Shown: positions 14,780 through 19,810 of the stretch, piece after piece
Position numbering within the stretch: position 1 is the first letter of the stretch
Layout of the letters: each line of letters begins with the position of its first letter
Assembly: GCA_003511885.1 (NCBI GenBank)
Contig: DOIX01000284.1
Location: 1 to 19,810, forward strand
Origin: Cyanobacteria bacterium UBA11153
GTDB lineage: Bacteria; Cyanobacteriota; Cyanobacteriia; Cyanobacteriales; Coleofasciculaceae
Direction: 5' to 3'
DNA: 19,810 bases
Position numbers and translations under genes: made by a program
The notes under the pieces: model-generated
What the model was told of the DNA's origin: nothing
Database searches by the model: none
The model's input: only the letters and a program-made list of their open reading frames with translations

Positions 14780-15322
14780 CTAAGTCCACCAGGGTTCTTC
14801 GCCAGTGCGGAAGTCTGTTTCTGTCCACTGAGTGAAGGAAAGCTTGTCATCTTCTGTGACAGTGGCATGAACCAATGCCAAAGATAAAGGTGCTGGTCCT
14901 CTAACTACCCTGCCCTCGTTGTTATATTGAGAACCGTGACAGGGGCACATGAATTTATTTTCACTGGCGTTCCAAGGAACCACGCATCCTAGGTGGGTGC
15001 AGACGGCGTTGATACCGTACTGAGCAAGGCTCTGATCTTCGGTAACGATCACGTAAGTGGGGTCGCCTTTGAGACCTTGTGCTAGGGTGCGAGAACCTAC
15101 CTGATGACTGGCTACGAATTCGCTGACAACAATGTCATTCCCTAAAGCATCCTTGGCAATGACACCACCGCCGACACCACCACTCGAAGGTGGAATAAAG
15201 TATTTGACAATTGGATAGAGCGCTCCGACGAATGTACCTGTCACAGTACCAAACGCCAAGAGGTTCATAAATTGACGACGCCCCATATCGGGCACATCTG
15301 CGGAGCCAGAAACTTGAGCCAT
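14780..15322 (-). CDS. petC: Rieske iron-sulfur protein of the cytochrome b6f complex
   Basis: The 180-residue protein has the two cluster boxes CTHLGC (108-113) and CPCHGS (126-131); C108, H110, C126 and H129 hold the 2Fe-2S centre, and C113-C128 form the stabilising disulfide known in this family. The N-terminus has a twin-arginine stretch (GRRQFMN, 14-20) before a single membrane anchor (about 20-43) and a glycine-rich hinge (SSGGVGGGV, 46-54) that lets the soluble head move. Length and order match cyanobacterial PetC. It takes electrons from plastoquinol on the lumenal side and passes them to cytochrome f. It is the first gene of the petC-petA unit. No clear Shine-Dalgarno or consensus promoter was seen upstream. 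Cyanobacteria often have several Rieske genes; the petA linkage marks this as the main one. Confidence 0.98.
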   Translation of the reverse strand: MAQVSGSADVPDMGRRQFMNLLAFGTVTGTFVGALYPIVKYFIPPSSGGVGGGVIAKDALGNDIVVSEFVASHQVGSRTLAQGLKGDPTYVIVTEDQSLAQYGINAVCTHLGCVVPWNASENKFMCPCHGSQYNNEGRVVRGPAPLSLALVHATVTEDDKLSFTQWTETDFRTGEEPWWT

Positions 15323-15548
15323 AACTGAATGCCAGAAGGTATATTTTTTTTAACAACGCTGGTCATATTCCCAGAGTTTTCTTAACCTATGCTCTGTTAA
15401 GGCGGGGGAATTCCAACTGGAGCATGGTTGCCAAAATCCTTACAATAGAAGGATTTACAGCTTGAGATAGGAGTATTATTACATTTTTCGTACCGCTAAT
15501 CATAAATTAATGAAATAGCGCTTTTGTAACGAAGTGTAAAGTTGGAGA

Positions 15549-15576
15549 GGTTAGAGGTTAGGGGTTAGGGGTTGGG
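15549..15576. repeat. GGTTAGG heptamer repeat
   Basis: Four consecutive heptamers (GGTTAGA, GGTTAGG, GGTTAGG, GGTTGGG) lie just upstream of the ribosome binding site of the gene at 15600. They are STRR-like and would fall in the 5' leader of that gene. Confidence 0.75.
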
Positions 15577-15599
15577 GGCTAGGGATCGGAGTAAAAATT

Positions 15600-15917
15600 A
15601 TGACAGGAAATGACTTGCGGCAACTGCTGCTTTCCAAGTGGGGACGCTCTTACGATATTCAGCTTCGACGGATTCAGGGTAAGATTTTGGTTCAGGTAAT
15701 GTGGAAATACCTCGAACAAGTATCTTTTCCCCTGTCTGAAGCTGAGTATCTGGAGCATCTCGATACCATTGCCAATTATTTACATGGATGGGGCGCTGTG
15801 ACTCAGGTACGGGATTATATCCAGCATAGTCGCGATCGCCCCCGTACTGGTAGAGCTATCAGTATCCAAATCGATTTAGGCGATCGTGCCTCAGAATGGA
15901 TAGTGGGGGATTTTTAA
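15600..15917 (+). CDS. DUF3067-family protein
   Basis: The 105-residue protein matches from memory the DUF3067 family, which is conserved across cyanobacteria. Recognisable blocks are LLLSKWGRSYDIQLRRIQGK (9-28), QVMWKYLEQVSFPLSEAEYL and a C-terminal RASEWIVGDF. It has no signal peptide or transmembrane helix and looks like a small soluble alpha/beta protein with many charged residues. Its function is not known to me. It diverges from petC across 277 bases; a link to cytochrome b6f or photosynthetic redox work is therefore a guess from position. The start is supported by GGAG at 15588-15591, 8 bases before the ATG. A HIP1 octamer lies inside the gene near 15832. Confidence 0.88.
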   Translation: MTGNDLRQLLLSKWGRSYDIQLRRIQGKILVQVMWKYLEQVSFPLSEAEYLEHLDTIANYLHGWGAVTQVRDYIQHSRDRPRTGRAISIQIDLGDRASEWIVGDF

Positions 15918-16058
15918 CTGTGGGTTGATTGAGTAAATATAATATAAAATCTCAAATCTTTTGAGCATCAGGTGTCTTTGCCAACACCTGCGCTCCTGTT
16001 AATGGTACTGAAAAATACAAATTTACAGGCGTTGATACTATCCTCAGAAAAGTCATTA

Positions 16059-16106
16059 GTGCAAGATCTGAGTTTCAACTCATAACTTGCACCAATGTCA
16101 TTCAGC
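16059..16106. repeat. MITE-like ends related to the element at 93-203
   Basis: GTGCAAGATCTGAG (16059-16072) equals the right end of the element at 93-203, and CTTGCACCAATGTCA (from 16087) equals its left end, continuing with a similar GCAAGAAAA. Here the two ends face each other in the opposite order, as if two copies abut or one element has been rearranged. The outer borders are not clear. Confidence 0.55.
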
Positions 16107-16270
16107 AAGAAAACCCGCCGTAGAATTAATGATGCTGTTGGCAAAGTCGTGTGACATTGAAATTTCATTCTGAAACACAGCGTTCAACAGACGTGAAATC
16201 GTCATGTAACAAGAGAGCAACATTGGTGTAGTATGACTTAACCAACAGTATCCTTTATTAAGGGATATTT

Positions 16271-16556
16271 TGTAGGGGCGAAGGATATGGGCGATAAGAT
16301 TTGTCGTAAATCCAAGGTTTTGTATCCATATCCTTCGCCCTGAATCTCACATTTGGGCGATAAGATTTGTCAGAAACCCAAGGTTTTGTCCCCATATCCT
16401 TCGCCCTGAATATCACAACTGGGCGAGCAGATTTGTCGAAAATCCAAGGTTTTGTATCCATATCCTTTGCCCTTAACACAGCGGCAGGGCGAAGGATATG
16501 CGTATGAATTCCCTGGTTTACCTGATAAAATCTAGCGCTTATGCTTCGCCCCTACA
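16271..16556. repeat. 286-bp element: 66-bp tandem units inside 13-bp inverted ends
   Basis: The ends TGTAGGGGCGAAG (16271-16283) and CTTCGCCCCTACA (16544-16556) are perfect inverted repeats. Inside, GGGCGA marks units starting at 16289, 16355 and 16421, and GGGCGAAGG starts a fourth, partial unit at 16487: exactly 66 bases each time. GGGCGAAGGATATGG (16276-16290) pairs perfectly over 15 bases with 16326-16340. End sequences of this GGGGCGAAG type are familiar from cyanobacterial dispersed repeats; the internal tandem expansion is unusual. It ends 33 bases after the CHAT gene stop. Confidence 0.85.
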
Positions 16557-16588
16557 GCCAAACCTCCATCTATATATTCCCTATATCA

Positions 16589-19558
16589 TTACGACTCCCC
16601 AATCAAAGTAAACGCCGCCCAATAAAGCGGATTATCATACTTTTCCCTAGTCTTCAACATCGCTAACCTTAACGCTTGCGCCTTATCAATCTTTTGCTGC
16701 AAATTCTGATAAAACTCCGTCATCAAAAAAGCCGTAGAATCATCAGAAACTGACCATAAGGAAACAACCACACTAGATACACCAGCCGAAATTAAAGAAC
16801 GAGATAATCCAATCACACCATCACCTGTAACCCTCCCTCGCCCCGTATCGCAAGCACTTAAAACTACTAATTCCGCATTCAATTTTAAGTCAAATATCTC
16901 ATTAGCAGTCAGCAAACCATTATCATTAGCAGAAGGGGCAAGTACAATCGCACCTGGTATTCCTAATCCTTTGAAATCATCCAGTAAGCCGTGGGTAGAT
17001 AGATGAATAATTCTGGCATCTTTCATCCTTTCCACTACCGTATTTTTAGTAGCTTGGTTACCGATTAATGGCGTAGTTTTGAAGAGTTCAGCAATTTCTT
17101 TCGCTTCCTTTTCTGCACCAGGAAGAGAGATTAGTTGAATTTCTTCACCAATAGGTGTAGTCAGATTTTGAGGCATAGTCGGATTCCCCACAATCAAAGC
17201 CTTCCCCATCCTTACATCCGCTGTTCTATTTCCCGTTCCCTGTTGATGAGTTAAATCTAATACCTGAATCGCTGGAGCAGTCAGCATGGTATGTTGTTCA
17301 ATTAGGGATTTACCATTAGCATCTTGGAGTGCAGGGAAGGGAACTAAAAATAGGGATGATTGAGGTAAAAAGATGACATGAGCATTAGGATCGGTAGGTA
17401 GAAGATCCGCAATGGGTTCAATTAAGATTTGATAGAGTTGGTTTAATCTTTCTTCCTGACTTTTCCCTGGTTTCAATACGATTTCAATACCAGCAGCACG
17501 ACCTCTGACACCCATAGCTTGGCGGCTGCTGTAAACTAAATCTGCTAGGGAAGTTTCTTGTTTCTGCCATAAGGGTTTGAGATCTGCTTTTCTGAAGGTA
17601 ACTTCACCTGTGGGTTTAATTACCCAGATATAGAGTTCTGATTCTTTGAATTTTTGTTTATCTTGAAGTTTGAACTCATCGCCAATAATAGAATATTCAA
17701 CTAGAGTGGCATTGTGAGTTTTGGCAGTTTGTTTAAGCTGGGCGATAGTTGGTGGTGTAATGGTAACTGGTTCGTTTGGGTTGAGAGATAAGCGACTAGC
17801 GAGTAATTCCACAAAGGCTCTGGATCTACCTCTTTCGGAGATTTCTAGAGCGGTATCGGTTTTATTTTGAGCGACTAAGACTTGTTGTAAAGTGCGGTAA
17901 GTCCGAGCTTGCTCCTCGAAAATTGAGACTTTGTTGGCATCATTATTACCTAAGTTAGCGCGGATAGATTCCCAAACTTTAATGCCATCAAGTAAAGTCT
18001 GCTCCGCTAGGGTGAGATTACCAGATTCATAGAGAGTACGTCCTAGATTATTCAGTACTTTTCCTTCACCGTCTAAATCTTTAATTTCCCGTGCGATCGC
18101 TAAACTCTGCTGATAGTATTCAATGGCTTTGGGATAGTCTTCTAGGGAGTCGTAAGCTACTCCTAGATTAGCCAGAGCGTGTCCCTCCCCAAGTCTATCC
18201 TTAATTTCCCGTGCGATCGCTAAATCTTGCTGCTGATATTCAATCGCTTTGCTGTAATCTCCTAGCGAGTAGTAAGCATTTCCTAGACCACCCAGAGCGG
18301 CTCCCTCTCCACTTCGATCTTTAATTTCCCGTGCAATGTCTAAACTCTGTTCCTGGTATTCAATGGCTTTGGGGTAGTCTCCTAGGGAGTCGTAAACATT
18401 TCCCAGACTTCCCAGAGAACTTCCTTCCCCTCTTCGATCTTTAATTTCTCGTGCAATGGCTAAACTCTGTCGCTGGTACTCAATCGCTTTGGCATAATCT
18501 CCCAGGGAATTGTAAGCATTTCCCAGATTTCCCAGAGATATTGCCTCACCTCGGCTGTCTTTAAGTTCTCGTGTGATGGCTAAACTCTGCTGGAGGTACT
18601 CAATGGCTTTAGCGTAATTTCCTAGGGCATCGTAAGTCATTCCTAACTCGTTTAGAGCCATCCCCTCATCTCGGCGGTTTTTGATTTCCCGTGCGATGGC
18701 TAAATGCTGTTGCTGGTAATCAATCGCTTTGGTGTAATCTCCCAGATCGTGGTAAGCAATTCCGAGATTTCCCAGAGATTTTCCCTCGCCTTGGCGGTTT
18801 TTGATTTCTCGTGCAATGGCTAAACTCTGGTGATAGTAATCAATCGCTTTGGCGTAATCTCCTTGGGCATTGTAAGCAATTCCCAAATTTCCCAGAACAA
18901 GTCCCTCCCCATGTCGATCTTTTATTTCCCGTGCGATCGCTAAACTCTGCTGATGATATTCAATCGCTTTGGTGTAGTCTCCTAGAGAAAAGTAAGCTAA
19001 TCCTAGATTACCTAGAGCTGCTCCCTCCCCATGTCGATCTTTTATTTCCCGTGCGATCGCTAAACTTTGCTGATGATATTCAATCGCTGTGGTGTAGTCT
19101 CCTAGGGAGTGGTAAGCTAATCCTAGATTAACCAGAGCTGCTCCTTCCCCAGATTGATCGTTAATTTCCCGTGCGATGGCTAAACTCTGCTGCTGATATT
19201 CAATCGCTTTAGTGTAGTCTCCTAGGGATAAGTAAGCTGCTCCTAGATTAACCAGTGCCGCTCCCTCACCTTGTCGGTCATTAATTTTCTGATATATTAT
19301 CAATGCCTCTTGCCAAGACTGTAGCGCCGCTTCAAATTGACTACTTTGATACTGGTGAATCCCTTGCTGCAATAGTTCATCTGCTCGTGCTTCCAACTCA
19401 TCCGGTGTTTGCGCTAACACCTGAGACTGCAGCAAAAATTGCCAATTTATCCCCCATCTCGCAGCTGGTAATTGAGCGAGAAATCTGAAATCCCCATTGA
19501 GAATTACCACCAGGAGGAAGGTGACGATTGTCGTGATGGCAAATTTGGGGAGGCCCAT
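16589..19558 (-). CDS. TPR-repeat protein with C-terminal CHAT protease domain
   Basis: The protein is 989 residues from the ATG at 19558; a TTG two codons earlier is also open. A hydrophobic N-terminal segment (FAITTIVTFLLVVIL) looks like a signal peptide or membrane anchor, so the rest may be exported or membrane-bound. One divergent TPR (about 55-96) is followed by ten almost identical 40-residue TPRs (about 97-496; consensus GEG-AL-NLG-AY-SLGDY-KAIEY), then one or two worn ones. The last 300 residues are a CHAT domain, a caspase-like cysteine protease fold: HLSTHG and VLSACDTG carry the catalytic His (about 856) and Cys (about 903), and SLWSVSDDST and YWAAFTLIG are the usual closing motifs. 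TPRs normally bind a partner that controls the protease; the partner here is unknown. No CRISPR or other defence gene lies nearby. The gene stands alone, with repeat elements on both sides. Confidence 0.93.
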   Translation of the reverse strand: MGLPKFAITTIVTFLLVVILNGDFRFLAQLPAARWGINWQFLLQSQVLAQTPDELEARADELLQQGIHQYQSSQFEAALQSWQEALIIYQKINDRQGEGAALVNLGAAYLSLGDYTKAIEYQQQSLAIAREINDQSGEGAALVNLGLAYHSLGDYTTAIEYHQQSLAIAREIKDRHGEGAALGNLGLAYFSLGDYTKAIEYHQQSLAIAREIKDRHGEGLVLGNLGIAYNAQGDYAKAIDYYHQSLAIAREIKNRQGEGKSLGNLGIAYHDLGDYTKAIDYQQQHLAIAREIKNRRDEGMALNELGMTYDALGNYAKAIEYLQQSLAITRELKDSRGEAISLGNLGNAYNSLGDYAKAIEYQRQSLAIAREIKDRRGEGSSLGSLGNVYDSLGDYPKAIEYQEQSLDIAREIKDRSGEGAALGGLGNAYYSLGDYSKAIEYQQQDLAIAREIKDRLGEGHALANLGVAYDSLEDYPKAIEYYQQSLAIAREIKDLDGEGKVLNNLGRTLYESGNLTLAEQTLLDGIKVWESIRANLGNNDANKVSIFEEQARTYRTLQQVLVAQNKTDTALEISERGRSRAFVELLASRLSLNPNEPVTITPPTIAQLKQTAKTHNATLVEYSIIGDEFKLQDKQKFKESELYIWVIKPTGEVTFRKADLKPLWQKQETSLADLVYSSRQAMGVRGRAAGIEIVLKPGKSQEERLNQLYQILIEPIADLLPTDPNAHVIFLPQSSLFLVPFPALQDANGKSLIEQHTMLTAPAIQVLDLTHQQGTGNRTADVRMGKALIVGNPTMPQNLTTPIGEEIQLISLPGAEKEAKEIAELFKTTPLIGNQATKNTVVERMKDARIIHLSTHGLLDDFKGLGIPGAIVLAPSANDNGLLTANEIFDLKLNAELVVLSACDTGRGRVTGDGVIGLSRSLISAGVSSVVVSLWSVSDDSTAFLMTEFYQNLQQKIDKAQALRLAMLKTREKYDNPLYWAAFTLIGES
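18071..19270 (-). repeat. Ten tandem 120-bp TPR-coding units
   Basis: The DNA repeats every 120 bases, and many units share long stretches such as ATTTCCCGTGCGATCGCTAA (given on the + strand). The nucleotide similarity shows recent duplication or gene conversion, so copy number probably varies between strains. Several units contain a HIP1 octamer at the same place. Confidence 0.9.
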
Positions 19559-19658
19559 AAGCAATTTGGGGATAGGTGTTGGTGTGAGTCGTTCACTTAC
19601 CCATATCTCTCACTAGTTTTACCTTATGCAGTTTTATTTTTCAATACTCCCCGCGAAG

Positions 19659-19724
19659 GTTCGTAGTAAGCACTTTAGTGCCTGAAGTAGAGGCTTTTGC
19701 GGCACTGAAGTGCCTACTACGAAC
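19659..19724. repeat. Long hairpin repeat upstream of the CHAT gene
   Basis: Two 24-base arms, 19659-19682 (GTTCGTAGTAAGCACTTTAG...) and 19701-19724, are inverted repeats matching at 22 of 24 positions; both mismatches keep G-U pairing in one RNA strand. The loop is 18 bases. It lies 101 bases upstream of the CHAT start. Similar TTCGTAGTAGGCACTT palindromes are familiar between cyanobacterial genes. The rest of 19559-19810 shows nothing I recognise. Confidence 0.8.
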
Positions 19725-19810
19725 AAGAGCGATATAACAGGACATGATATAACATATATTTTTAGTCTATTTCAACTGATAACTTGCTCTATTAGCGATA
19801 ACCCGGCAGT

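Larger units (their letters stand above)
15918..16588. other. Repeat-filled spacer without supported genes
   Basis: No coding gene is supported in 671 bases. A hairpin with arms CAGGTGT (15969-15975) and ACACCTG (15984-15990) follows the DUF3067 gene but lacks a T-run. Next come MITE-like ends at 16059-16106 and the 66-bp tandem element at 16271-16556. Short - strand frames at 15968-16168 and 16258-16479 coincide with these repeats and are not counted as genes. Confidence 0.65.

Noticed and set aside
15968..16168. 66-codon - strand frame as a gene
   Set aside because: It coincides with MITE-like ends and a hairpin, has no ribosome binding site and no family resemblance.
16271..16556. CRISPR-like array
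   Set aside because: The units are 66 bases, contiguous and similar over their whole length, with no alternation of constant repeats and unique spacers, and no cas gene is near.
16589..19558. CHAT protein as part of a type III-E CRISPR (Craspase-like) system
   Set aside because: No Cas7-Cas11-type effector, CRISPR array or accessory gene lies in the window, and solitary TPR-CHAT proteins are common in cyanobacteria.
1..19810. tRNA, rRNA or known riboswitch
   Set aside because: No cloverleaf with a recognisable T-arm or rRNA core was seen by eye in the spacers; a covariance-model scan would be needed to exclude weak cases.

Overview
The window is chromosomal DNA from a cyanobacterium. The evidence is an adjacent petC-petA pair (Rieske protein and cytochrome f of the cytochrome b6f complex), a DUF3067-type gene next to it, HIP1 octamers (GCGATCGC) scattered through genes and spacers, heptamer tandem repeats of the STRR type, and a long TPR-CHAT protein. 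The repeat load suggests a filamentous, Oscillatoriales/Microcoleus-like genome, but this is only an impression.

Layout. Positions 1-539 are gene-poor: G-rich heptamers, a small MITE-like inverted repeat and two hairpins. From 540 to 12251 there is a cell-surface glycan or head-group gene cluster. It starts with a creatininase-family hydrolase (+) whose stop overlaps the stop of a convergent nucleotidyltransferase/PLP-enzyme fusion (-). A SAM methyltransferase, a LicD-family protein and a GT2 glycosyltransferase follow on the + strand. Converging on them from the right is a - strand run: GT4, GT4, GT2, GT2 and a three-part protein (LicD, degenerate LicD, signal-peptidase-like tail). Both arms end at a small hairpin at 6066-6084. 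From 12252 to 13539 lies a repeat-rich spacer holding one small gene for a protein with five exact 19-residue GNRPIA repeats. From 13540 to 15917 are petA, petC (both -) and the DUF3067 gene (+). From 15918 to 16588 is another repeat-rich spacer with a 66-bp tandem repeat inside 13-bp terminal inverted repeats. From 16589 to 19558 is a TPR-CHAT gene (-) containing ten near-identical 120-bp TPR units, followed by a final spacer with a hairpin repeat.

How the genes may work together. The fusion protein resembles LicC-type cytidylyltransferases at its N-terminus and HisC/CobD-type PLP enzymes at its C-terminus. LicD-family proteins classically transfer phosphocholine-type groups from CDP-activated donors to glycans. 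With a methyltransferase and five glycosyltransferases in the same cluster, the simplest reading is a pathway that makes a CMP- or CDP-activated amino-alkyl head group and places it on a surface polysaccharide. No PEP mutase, choline kinase or polysaccharide polymerase is visible in the window, so substrate identity is inference. The most unusual single protein is the 483-residue LicD-LicD'-S24/S26-like fusion. The 19-residue-repeat protein is the least explained gene.
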